Origin: Metridium senile
Lineage: Eukaryota; Cnidaria; Anthozoa; Actiniaria; Metridiidae
Length of the DNA: 64,000 nucleotides
Reading direction: 5' to 3'
Assembly (NCBI GenBank): GCA_949775045.1
Contig: OX459102.1
Span: 722,501-786,500, forward strand
Both the position numbers and the translations under genes were made by a program. This document shows positions 55,090-64,000 of the stretch, in pieces. The number at the start of each line of letters is the position of its first letter. Within the stretch, counting starts at the first letter, position 1. The notes beneath the pieces are model-generated. The model did no database searches. It had not been told where the DNA came from and saw only the letters and a list, made by a program, of their open reading frames with translations.

Positions 55090-55905
55090 GTGAAGGTTGG
55101 ATAAAAACGCTTCAAAGACTTCAAATTCCCATACAATTACACGGCCTGTGGCGGCTTGTCATGTTTTGGTGCTCACTTTTCCCCAGAATGCATTGCGCAC
55201 GGATTTGAAACTGAAACTACAGAAGCTCGTATAGGAGGTATTTACTCATAGAGGGATTTCATGGCAACCATGTTTGTGGGCAAGTACAAAAGGAATGTTT
55301 TTGAATGACAAACGATTTCAGTTCACTTTCAAGCTCCATTGTTTTCAGTTGACCACAAGCATGGCAGCCAAGGCTGTTATCTCTCTATAGTAAATGCACG
55401 AATGTTGCTTTATTAAATAGTTTTTATTTTCTTGTGACCAAGGTGCTGTCCTTGTCATTATTCTATGAAATGACCAGATTTAGATATTTTTGTCAAGAGT
55501 TATAGACGACTTTCATAAATGGCCACCACTAATAATCATAATTTTTAAAATTGATGTTTTAAGAAAAAGAAAGCTATCATATGATAGACATTCCCCATAA
55601 CAATAAATTGTGAAAGTTTGAGAAACAACGATTAAATTTGCAAGAAGCTATAAGAGTTTGAAAAATCAGAAAAACACCAAAACGAGGCATCAAAGGCCTC
55701 ATCATAAAATTACATACAAATCTCTACATTTTTCATTGAGCATAACTTCTTTGGTATTTTAGCCAGAGCATCAAAACCTTCCAAAGATGTCTATTTCAGG
55801 TGGTTCTTTTATATCACAGTGCTAAAATATTAAAATATCTGTTTACTTGAAAAATCATTTTCAGGTATATATTATGGTATTTATGAAAGTGGTCTGTGCT
55901 AGCAA
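55090..55905. other. Region between the two convergent genes
   Basis: No gene seen. Minus-strand AATAAA complements occur near 55411-55425 and could serve the pentraxin-like gene. Confidence 0.45.
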
Positions 55906-55909
55906 ATAT

Positions 55910-56306
55910 CTATACCAAGCATGTAGCAGGGCAGACTTTTTCAACTTGGCCGTTGTAAGGAGAATTAACGATTGTCTCCCAACCAAGGATTTCTCCCTGC
56001 TTATAAAACCTTGCTGATGCACACTTCCACCCGTACATTGCGGTAACAGTTCTATCTTGTACAGCGTTATGCCAAATTTGAAGGTCGGCAATGCTTCCTT
56101 GAATGACTTTGGTTGCATTAAATCCTCCATGTTTTTGGCCCAAATAAAACGTTCCACCTGCAAAGACTTCTTTTCCTTCTGCCATTCCTGTTTCAGAACC
56201 CTCTTTTACTCCATTTCTAAAAACTTTAACAATTCCGCCTCCGTTCCTCCATGTGATTGCGATGTTCTGCCACGTGCCGTCTCGTACAAAGTTTGAATTC
56301 ACGCTT
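55910..56306 (-). CDS. Pentraxin-like gene, last exon
   Basis: 397 nt; acceptor CGCATTTCAG, phase 2 in. SVNSNFVRDGTWQNIAITW through VCPATCLV, stop at 55910-55912. A G-W-E-T tail with CASARF and CPATC suggests one more disulphide outside the fold. Confidence 0.88.
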
Positions 56307-59300
56307 CTGAAATGCGAAAACATTTGCATGAATTTTTCAATTAGCATACTCTTAGGGGCTGTTTATATGGAAGCGAGTTGTCCCTGCTAGCCGGGATAAC
56401 TCTATTGTTTTGATTTCCCCGGGGAACACAAAACAACAGAGTTATCCCGGCTAGCAGGGACAACTCGCCATCATATAAACATCCCTTTAGTCTAAATTGT
56501 AGACCCAGTCTGCAATTCTACATAGTTTTTTGTTTTGTTTTTGTTATAAATACTGCTTATTGAGGTTACATGTACAGAATGCGCTATACAGCACGGTTTA
56601 TGACATACTATTGCGCATGTGCAAGCTAGCGAATGGCGTAAACTCATGCAAGGTATAAATAGAAATTATTGTATTGTATTGTATTGTTGTGTCCAACGTC
56701 GAAACATCCAAAATATGGTGAAAAACAAACAATAAAACTTGATAATGACAATGATGATGATAACATGTACAGTGATGACGATAACATGTACAATGATGAC
56801 GATAACATGTACAATGATGACGATGTACAATGATGACGATAACATGTACAATGATGACGATGTACAATGATGACGATAACATGTACAATGATGACGATGT
56901 ACAATGATAACATGTACAATGATGACGATGTACAATGATGACGATAACATGTACAATGATGACGATGTACAATGATGACGATAACATGTACAATGATGAC
57001 GATGTACAATGATAACATGTACAATGATGACGATGTACAATGATGACGATAACATGTACAATGATGACGATGTACAATGATGACGATAACATGTACAATG
57101 ATAACATGTACAATGATGACGATGTACAATGATAACGATAACATGTACAATGATGACGATGTACAATGATGACGATGTACAATGATAACGATAACATGTA
57201 CAATGATAACATGTACAATGATGACGATGTACAATGATAACGATAACATGTACAATGATGACGATGTACAATGATGACGATGTAAAATGATAACGATAAC
57301 ATGTACAATGATGACGATGTACAATGATGACGATGTACAATGATAACGATAACATGTACAATGATAACATGTACAATGATGACGATGTACAATGATAACG
57401 ATAACATGTACAATGATGACGATGTACAATGATAACGATAACATGTACAATGATGACGATAACATGTACAATGATGACGATGTACAATGGTGACGATAAC
57501 ATGTACAATGATGACGATGTACAATGATGACGATAACATGTACAATGATGACGATGTACAATGATGACGATAACATGTACAATGATGACGATGTACAATG
57601 ATAACATGTACAATGATGACGATAACATGTACAATGATGACGATGTACAATGATAACATGTACAATGATGACGATAACATGTACAATGATGACGATGTAC
57701 AATGATGACGATAACATGTACAATGATGACGATGTACAATGATAACGATAACATGTACAATGATGACGATGTACAATGATGACGATAACATGTACAATGA
57801 TGACGATAACATATACAATGATGACGATAACATGTACAATGATGACGATGTACAATGATAACGATAACATGTACAATGATGACGATGTACAATGATGACG
57901 ATGTACAATGATGACGATGTACAATGATAACGATAACATGTACAATGATGACGATAACATGTACAATGATGACGATAACATGTACAATGATGACGATGTA
58001 CAATGATGACGATGTACAATGGTGACGATAACATGTACAATGATGACGATAACATATACAATGATGACGATAACATGTACAATGATGACGATGTACAATG
58101 ATAACGATAACATGTACAATGATGACGATGTACAATGATAACGATAACATGTACAATGATGACGATGTACAATGATGACGATAACATGTACAATGATAAC
58201 ATGTACAATGATGACGATGTACAATGATAACGATAACATGTACAATGATGACGATGTACAATGATGACGATGTACAATGATGACGATGTACAATGATGAC
58301 GATGTACAATGATAACGATAACATGTACAATGATAACATGTACAATGATGACGATGTACAATGATAACGATAACATGTACAATGATGACGATGTACAATG
58401 ATGACGATGTACAATGATAACGATAACATGTACAATGATGACGATAACATGTACAATGATGACGATGTACTGATGATGATCAAAATGATAATGATGAAGT
58501 TATTCATTATAAATCCTTTAATACTACTATTATCGTTGAAGTGCGACCGAAGTTAATTGATGTCTCGTTTGCAAACTACAGTGAAACCCTGCCTTACGGC
58601 CACCCGCTTAATACGGCAACCCCGTTATTGCGGCCAGTTGTTTAGGTCCTGACGAAATGCATGCCCATACATTTTCTATTAAATTTACCCGCTTAATACA
58701 GCCACCCCGTTAATACGGTGGACGGATTAACGGGGTTCCACTGATGGTGATAATGGTGATGATGTTGATGATGATGATGATTTTGGTTGTTGATGATGTT
58801 GATGATGATGATGTTGATGATGATGATGTTGATAATGATGTTGATGATGATGATAATGATGATGTTGATGATGATAATGATGATGGTGATGATGATGTTG
58901 ATGATGATGATGGTGATGATGATAATGATGATGATGTTAATGATAATAATGATGATGATGTTGATAATGATGTTGATGATGATGATAATGATGATGGTGG
59001 TGATGATGTTGATGATGATAATGATGATGGTGATGATGATGTTGATGATGATGATGATGGTGATGATGATAATGATGATGATGTTGATGATAATAATGAT
59101 GATGGTGATGATGATGATGTTGATCATGATCATGATGATGTTGATCATGATCATGATCTTGGTTGATGATGATGATGATGATGATTTTGGTTGATGATAA
59201 CTTTTATGGAAATAATAACGGAAATATAAATGGTGGCAATAACGATGATTGTGTATGATTTGATAGGTTCTACCTTACAGCCAAACCTACTGAAGCGTTC

Positions 59301-62300
59301 CTATCGAGGTTGGAAGGCTCGATTTATTCTTCCAAACCTGATTTTAAATTTGTTTTGAAATTTGCATAAATGAATCGAATCGTGTAAGTTTCAAAAACCG
59401 CCTCAAATCAAAACATTACTTTCAATGTTTTTTGGGACAACAGAAACTTGCTAAACCTAGTCTGCTTACATAAATATTGCTATAAATACTTACTAAAGTA
59501 TTCTATTACAATAGCGTTATCAGTTATTAATCACAGATCGTGATTTCGGGACCATTATCGGTTGACGGTTGAAGTCTGCACATTGAAACTTACAAGATTC
59601 GATTTATTTATGCAAATTTCAAAACAAATTCAAAATCAAGTTTGGAAGAATAAATCAAGCCTTCCAACCTCGATAGGAACGCTTCTGTGGGTTTGGCTGT
59701 AAATGTAATTTCTTACGTACTTTTCAAATCCATTGACTTTGATTTCAATGATGGCATCGGATTTTATCCCCACAGAAAATGAAGACTGTCCGTCTGTTGT
59801 TGCATATGAAAACATCTGAAGCATTTCTTGGTATGAAGACGGAACATTTAACCAAAATATCAAGGTAAACTGTGTAAATGCCTTGGAAAGTGCTGGAGAT
59901 ATCTTGACATAGTCTGATACTGATGCTCTTGGAAAATTAAGTTGGCACTCTAAAAAAAATAAACGGTTAAACGGTTAATGAATTAGTCAATCGATCAATC
60001 AATCAGCCAGCCAGCCAGCCAATAATTAAATAAACCAAAATAATACAATAATTCAATCATTAAACTGATTGTTTGTCATTCAGCCAGCCATGTAATTAAT
60101 CAAGAAACACTATGTTTAAATCTTTTACCTGATGGTGGGATGGTGATTGGTTGAGGTGTTGTAACTTCAGTGGTGGTGCCAGTGGCTTCAGTGGTTGTAG
60201 AAGCGGACGTTGTAGAGGCTTCAGTTGTAGCTGGAGTGGCCGTGGTGGTGGTAGTGGCTTCAGTGGTAGATTGAGTGGACGTGGTAGTGGTATTGGCATC
60301 AGTGGTAGCTGGAGTGGACGTGGTGGTGGTATTGGCATTAGTGGTAGTTGGAGTGGACGTGGTGGTGGTATTGGCATCAGCGGTAGTTGGAGTGGACGTG
60401 GTGATGGTATTGGCTTCAGTGGTAGTTGGAGTGGACGTGGTGGTTTTATTGCCTTCAGTGGTAGCTGGAGTGGAAGTGGTGGTTTTATTGACTTCAGTGG
60501 TAGTTGGAGAGGACGCGGTAATGGACGTACTGGTACTAGTAGGAGTGGTTGCAGGTACAGAGGTCGTAACTGAAAAAGAACATTCGAATAGCTGTTATTA
60601 CAGTTATATGCAAATGATTTTGAACAATGGGTTGAAGTCGAGGCTTTCGGGCGAAAACAATAGGTTTGCCCGAAAGCCTCGATTTGAATCCATTGTTTGA
60701 AATCATTTGCATATAACTGCTCATACAACTATATACAGCTATTGATTTTAATTATGTCATTTTTTTGAATTTTTTACAAACAATTTAAAAACTTGGGGGA
60801 GTTGGAAGGTTGCACTTAGGGGTTAAAGTATCGTGTATGCTCGTCGTATTTCTTAAGCCTGGTTTTCACTAGCGACGCAACGCAAGCGCAAACACAAGGG
60901 TTTATTTCATAGTGAAAACGAGACGTGAATAAGCGCAAGCACAAACACACTATTTAGTAGTGCCACGCCGCAAGCACAAGCGCAAACGCAATAAAAAAGG
61001 AACATTTTTGATATCTTGCGCTTGCGTTATCACTGCGTCAAAAGGTTTTCACAACGAAATAAGGTCTCTTGCGCTTGCACTTGCGCTTGCGCTTGCGTTT
61101 GCACTTGCGTTTGCACTTGCGTTTGCACTTGCGTTTGCACTTGCGTTTGCACTTGCGTTTGCACTTGCGTTTGCACTTGCGTTTGCACTTGCGTTTGCAC
61201 TTGCGTTTGCACTTGCGTTTGCACTTGCGTTTGCACTTGCGTTTGCACTTGCGTTTGCACTTGCGTTTGCACTTGCGTTTGCACTTGCGTTTGTCGCTAG
61301 TGAAAACCAGGCTTTAGGGTAAAAAAATCGGTGTTTTAGTATCCTTTCAGGGAAGTAAAATTGAAACTCATAGTCTCGACATTTCTTTTCGCCTAAAGGC
61401 TTTTCCAAATATAGCGTCTCATGCACTCGTAAAATAACACATCAGACTGCAGTCTAACTGAATAAGATATGTACTATATACAATATGAGTGGCCGATCTG
61501 TACGAGATATACAGTGGCGAGTCGAAGACGAATATTGTATAGTATTTATGAAACTCCAACATAAGTTCTTTAATGTTTTACTAAAATTGTCAAGATAAAA
61601 GTAAATCTGGCCGAGAAAATTCAAGTTAAAACTTATGCAAACCAGGACGAATCTGTATCGGATATACAACCTCCGTCACGGACGTGAATTCTTTTTTCAA
61701 TTGCTCATTAATTATTCATGAATTTTATAAAAATATATACTCACCACCATCACAGTTAGCTGCTGAATTTTTTTTGTTACATTGACATCTGAATGTCTTC
61801 GCAATGAAGTTATAACGACATATCTCAGTTCTGGAGCATTGGCAGGTATTCTGTATATAATACATAAAATTTATATAATTTTTCTACTCGCCTTTACAGC
61901 TACAGTGGGACTCCGCCTTACGGCCATCCGCTTAATACGGCCACACCGTTAATACGGCCACTTTTGGCTGTCCCTTCAGTGGCCGGATTAACGGGTTCCA
62001 CTGAACTGCCTTCATAAGGCCTACCTATACTGAATACAGCAAGTTTCAAAAAGGCTGTCGTCGACAGGGTCCAAGTCTGCGCATGGGTAGAAATCCCCAA
62101 CGCTGATTAAATACATGCTCCTATTAGTCTAACTAGATTATGTCATCTAACTAGATTAGCTTTCGCTATTTTTAGATGACATGTACAGTTTCTCAAGTAA
62201 TTTTCTTTACATTGTTACCATGTATTTGTAATTGTAATTGTTGTACGAATAAATGAGTTGTTGTAGTTGTTTTAGTTGTTTGGGTGAGCTTGTTAATATT

Positions 62301-62713
62301 AAATAATGAATAATATAAAATAAAGAAAAGTCCAAGCAACAATTCGAGGGGAACCCCTCACCGTCTCCCCTCCCCCTCTCCCAGAGCAGGCTATCGCTTT
62401 TTAAGATTTCGCCCGATTGGTTAACCAGACGGGCAGAAGCCTGTTTATTAGGACTGTTTATAAACCCTCACCTCAGTCGAATAGTAAACCCCTCCAGGTT
62501 TAGATACCAAGTTTTTAGGTTGCATCACGTGATCTGATTCGCTCAGTTCACAAGTTTTTTCATCAGATATATAATTGTATGACAGGCATCGATCATCCAT
62601 GTGGCAGTTACCCCTACAAACGTTTTCTTGGAGATCAGTGATTTTCTTGAAGACAAACTTTTCTAGAATTTTTCCTTCTTGTCTGGACTTGAACACCATT
62701 GATTTACAACGAC
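55910..62713 (-). CDS. PAN/apple - Cys-rich - mucin-like - pentraxin/LamG-like protein, 3' part
   Basis: Five exons (62472-62713, 61745-61850, 60129-60569, 59721-59949, 55910-56306) join in phase to 470 codons plus stop; the 5' end (signal peptide) must lie right of 62713 or outside the window. Order: PAN/apple domain (RCKSMVFKSRQ ... CHMDDRCLSYNY), a six-Cys module, a 147-residue Thr-rich region with an imperfect STPTTTEANTTTT repeat expected to be O-glycosylated, and a C-terminal pentraxin/LamG-like fold (FPRASVSDYVKISPAL, WQNIAITWRNGGG, GSIADLQIWHNA). The Cys in the pentraxin signature H-x-C-x-(S/T)-W is replaced (IAITW). No TM segment in the visible part, so it is probably secreted or matrix. 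It is convergent with the CUB kinase. Related domain sets occur in cnidarian extracellular proteins; exact function unknown. Confidence 0.82.
56353..56490. mobile_element. MITE, TAGGGGCTGTTTATATGG termini
   Basis: 138-bp palindrome: AGTTGTCCCTGCTAGCCGGG on the left and its complement on the right, centre near TTTCCCCGGGGAA. Confidence 0.88.
56745..58490. repeat. Minisatellite of ATGTACAATGATGACG units, about 1.75 kb
   Basis: Irregular mix of ATGTACAATGATGACG and AACATGTACAATGATGACGAT units. Because the array has no TTA, CTA or TCA on the plus strand, all three minus frames stay open for about 600 codons; this is not coding. Confidence 0.95.
58579..58743. mobile_element. pogo/Tigger-like MITE, copy 2
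   Basis: CAGTGAAACCCTGCCTTACG to CGGGGTTCCACTG; inverted relative to 10199-10387. Abuts the GAT microsatellite. Confidence 0.8.
58744..59205. repeat. (GAT)n-type microsatellite
   Basis: GATGAT with GTT and AAT interruptions. Poly-Asp/Met/Ile readings are artefacts. Confidence 0.95.
59278..59699. mobile_element. MITE, CAGCCAAACC termini, copy 2
   Basis: Nearly identical to 52782-53204, flanked by TA. Ends 21 bp from the splice donor of exon 59721-59949. Confidence 0.88.
59721..59949 (-). CDS. Pentraxin-like gene exon: first half of the domain
   Basis: 229 nt; phase 1 in, 2 out; acceptor TTTTTTTTAG, donor GTACGT. ECQLNFPRASVSDYVKISPA, FTLIFWLNVPSSYQEML, FSVGIKSDAIIEIKVNGFEK. Confidence 0.88.
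60129..60569 (-). CDS. Pentraxin-like gene exon: Thr-rich mucin-like region
   Basis: 441 nt, phase 1-1; acceptor CTTTTTCAG, donor GTAAAA. Imperfect repeats of about 13-16 residues such as TSTPTTTEANTITT; almost no charge except Glu/Lys/Asp. Length is likely variable between individuals. Gly/Arg-rich and Leu/Pro-rich readings of other frames are shadows. Confidence 0.82.
60601..60719. mobile_element. 119-bp near-perfect hairpin
   Basis: CAGTTATATGCAAATGATTT pairs with its complement; centre near GCGAAAACAATAGGTTTGC. 32 bp upstream (minus sense) of the mucin-like exon. Confidence 0.85.
60854..61315. mobile_element. MITE with expanded 12-bp subterminal repeats
   Basis: Ends AAGCCTGGTTTTCACTAGCG and its complement. 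The interior right part is an array of about 18 units of GCACTTGCGTTT (61080-61290), related to AACGCAAGCGCAAAC next to the left end. All ORFs across it are artefacts. Confidence 0.9.
61468..61735 (-). repeat. Dispersed repeat, copy 2
   Basis: Inverse copy of 50810-51053. It lacks the MITE that follows copy 1. Confidence 0.8.
61745..61850 (-). CDS. Pentraxin-like gene exon: six-Cys module
   Basis: 106 nt; phase 0 in, 1 out; acceptor ATATACAG, donor GTGAGT. NTCQCSRTEICRYNFIAK, then TFRCQCNKKNSAANCDG: C-x-C-x6-C-x9-C-x-C-x8-C, an EGF-like or related small disulphide module. Confidence 0.72.
61903..62003. mobile_element. pogo/Tigger-like MITE, copy 3 (short)
   Basis: CAGTGGGACTCCGCCTTACG to CGGGTTCCACTG, preceded by TA; internal deletion relative to 10199-10387. 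Confidence 0.78.
62100..62470. other. Intron, no feature recognised
   Basis: Contains CTAACTAGATTA repeats (62131-62160) and CCCCTCACCGTCTCCCCTCC. Nothing else seen. Confidence 0.45.
62472..62713 (-). CDS. Pentraxin-like gene exon: PAN/apple domain
   Basis: 242 nt; phase 1 in, 0 out; acceptor TTGTTTCCAG, donor GTGAGG. RCKSMVFKSRQEGKILEKFV, then C-x3-C-x5-C and CELSESDHV. This Cys layout and the SYNY strand match PAN/apple domains, which bind proteins or carbohydrates. Confidence 0.82.
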
Positions 62714-62887
62714 CTGGAAACAAATTGAATACCTCTAAGTAATTCCATCAAAGGGAACTAGCCGATCAGCGCAAGGTGAACATGCAAAGCTTGTTAGCGT
62801 GACCCTTAGAGGAAGAAGCTAGTGCGTCAATTCTAATCTGACCGGGATAGGGAGCTTTTTTTTTTAATCCTTCGAAATTAACATTAC

Positions 62888-63075
62888 TGCGGTTTTCGAC
62901 TTTCTGCAAACTCAGACATTCCAACGGCTAGTTGTGAAATACGTATTTCGCTGCCGTCAATCAAGGATTTAAAAGGTACCGACTAATTAGTTTTGATTGA
63001 CGGCAGCTAGAGACGTGTTTCACAACAAGCAGTTGATCATGAAATGTCTGAGTTCGCAGAAAGTCGAAAACCGCA
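62888..63075. mobile_element. MITE, CTGCGGTTTTCGACTTTCTG termini
   Basis: 188-bp imperfect palindrome with TTGATTGACGGCAG / CTGCCGTCAATCAA inside. Confidence 0.85.
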
Positions 63076-63560
63076 GGAAATGTGGAAAACCTCTTTAAAA
63101 ACTTTACACCAAAATGAAATGATGCTGTTTTATAAGTTTTAAAAGTTATCAAAATAATGTTCTTGAAACTTGAGGCTTAAAAACAGAATTGATAATAGGA
63201 CAAAGGTACCCCTCCCTGTTATAATTTTTGGTAAAAAGAAAAGGGTTTAATTTGTGAACTCTTTCTACAAATCGTTCCTTTCAATGAGGTTGTTGAAGCG
63301 AACGTTTTCAGATATTAAATACCCTGGCATGGCTGGGCTTGCTTCAACAATGAATAAATGTTATAACACTAGTGAAATAACAAGACCTTTCGATGCCGAG
63401 CTCGAAATTATAATTACGGGTGAAAACAATTACAAAATTCTAAAATAAATAAGAAATATTTGGCCCTAAAAGTCCCAATTCATGTTAGAAAGAAGTTCAC
63501 TTATTTTTAAATTTGTACTAAACTCTGTCAGTTCTAAAACTATGGTTTTATATAACGCTT

Positions 63561-63735
63561 GTGAATTCTGAAGTACTATTACACAAAATTTTAAGAATTC
63601 GCTCGTCAAATGAACTATTACTCAAACGTTCTAATTATTGCATGAAGTCTTATGGTAGTCGATGTTTTGCCGTCTCTGCTCCCGAACTATGGAATTCACT
63701 CCCTTCATCTTTACGTACTTTAACTTCGTTAAGTC
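63561..63735 (+). pseudogene. LINE C-terminal fragment
   Basis: LKRSNYCMKSYGSRCFAVSA followed by PELWNSLPSSLRTL is the conserved C-terminal end of CR1/L2-like LINE proteins, as in LINE 2 here (GYGDRAFSVCGPQLWNNLP). Only this end is present. Confidence 0.75.
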
Positions 63736-63984
63736 TCGGTCAAACGGCAATGATAGTTCATGATAGTTCATGATAGTTCCAACCATCATGTGCGTTTGGC
63801 CACCAACTATCATGGACTATCATGGACTATCATAGACTTTGAACATGTTCAAATTTCACATGATAGTCGATGATAGTCTTTGCAGTTTGGCCGCGCGTAC
63901 AGGATAGTTGATGTTAGTTGATGATAGTTAATTAAGACGCCTTCAACTATCATCAACTATCATAGCCGTTTGGCCTCCGCTTTA
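63732..63984. mobile_element. MITE rich in ATGATAGTT subterminal repeats
   Basis: Ends near CTCGGTCAAACGGCAATGAT and ATCATAGCCGTTTGGCCTCC. Interior has a dozen ATGATAGTT/AACTATCAT motifs in both orientations. Confidence 0.85.
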
Positions 63985-64000
63985 GGTTCATTCAAATCCG

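Noticed and set aside
53440..55136. Family of 76-127 codon minus-strand ORFs (SFYYLSFISNTDAAYTSLL)
   Set aside because: Readings of the 95-bp satellite.
56598..58507. Three overlapping minus-strand ORFs of 584-613 codons
   Set aside because: They cover a minisatellite that contains no stop complements in any frame; all three frames are open and the readings are just YRHHCTSSSLYMLS-like repeats.
58693..59194. Poly-Asp and poly-Met/Ile proteins
   Set aside because: GAT trinucleotide repeat.
60151..60700. Gly/Ser/Arg-rich (140 aa), Val-rich (141 aa) and Leu/Pro-rich (210 aa) ORFs
   Set aside because: Shadows of the Thr-rich exon at 60129-60569, which has proper splice sites and phases on the minus strand.
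60960..61426. Poly-(Ala-Leu/Phe), poly-(Cys-Val-Cys-Thr) and poly-(Gln-Val-Gln-Thr) ORFs
   Set aside because: 12-bp tandem repeat inside a MITE; open in five frames.

Overview
This is invertebrate animal nuclear DNA: AT-rich, intron-rich and crowded with miniature inverted-repeat elements (MITEs), minisatellites and decayed retrotransposons. Gene content (a meiotic helicase, a metazoan receptor tyrosine kinase, a sulfotransferase-like P-loop protein of a type common in marine invertebrates, a PAN/mucin/pentraxin protein) together with Ngaro-type, Tx1-like and CR1/L2-like elements best fits a cnidarian, probably an anthozoan. That assignment is inference.

Left part (1-19.5 kb): the minus strand carries the 5' half of an HFM1/MER3-type meiotic DNA helicase. 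Its start codon is probably at about 19358, below an E2F-like promoter. Exons then run leftward to the window edge and carry the P-loop, motif Ia, DExH and SAT motifs. A plus-strand sulfotransferase-like gene (5920-6621) sits inside one of its introns. The other introns hold a 47-bp satellite, a 37-bp satellite derived from a MITE end, a 95-bp satellite, A/T-rich microsatellites and many MITEs.

Middle (19.5-41 kb): a dead tyrosine-recombinase retrotransposon (21161-28147, minus) retains the A1-ORFs-B1-A2-B2 split direct repeats of Ngaro-type elements and has an 87-91 bp satellite inside it. Three decayed LINEs, SINEs, and an unknown two-TM protein ORF pair (minus, 37.2-38.0 kb) follow. Most of this lies in the 9.8-kb first intron of the next gene.

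Right part (31.6-53.6 kb, plus): an apparently complete receptor tyrosine kinase gene of 15 coding exons and 1163 codons: signal peptide, six CUB domains (each one phase 1-1 exon), one TM helix and a catalytically intact kinase. Exon phases join without any frame error. Convergent with it (minus, 62.7 to 55.9 kb) is the 3' part of a gene for a PAN/apple - Cys-rich - Thr-rich mucin-like - pentraxin/LamG-like protein. A 95-bp satellite, the same family as at 15.4 kb but inverted, lies directly after the kinase stop codon.

Exon borders were read by eye from AG/GT sites, phase and homology recalled from protein families. No database search was run.
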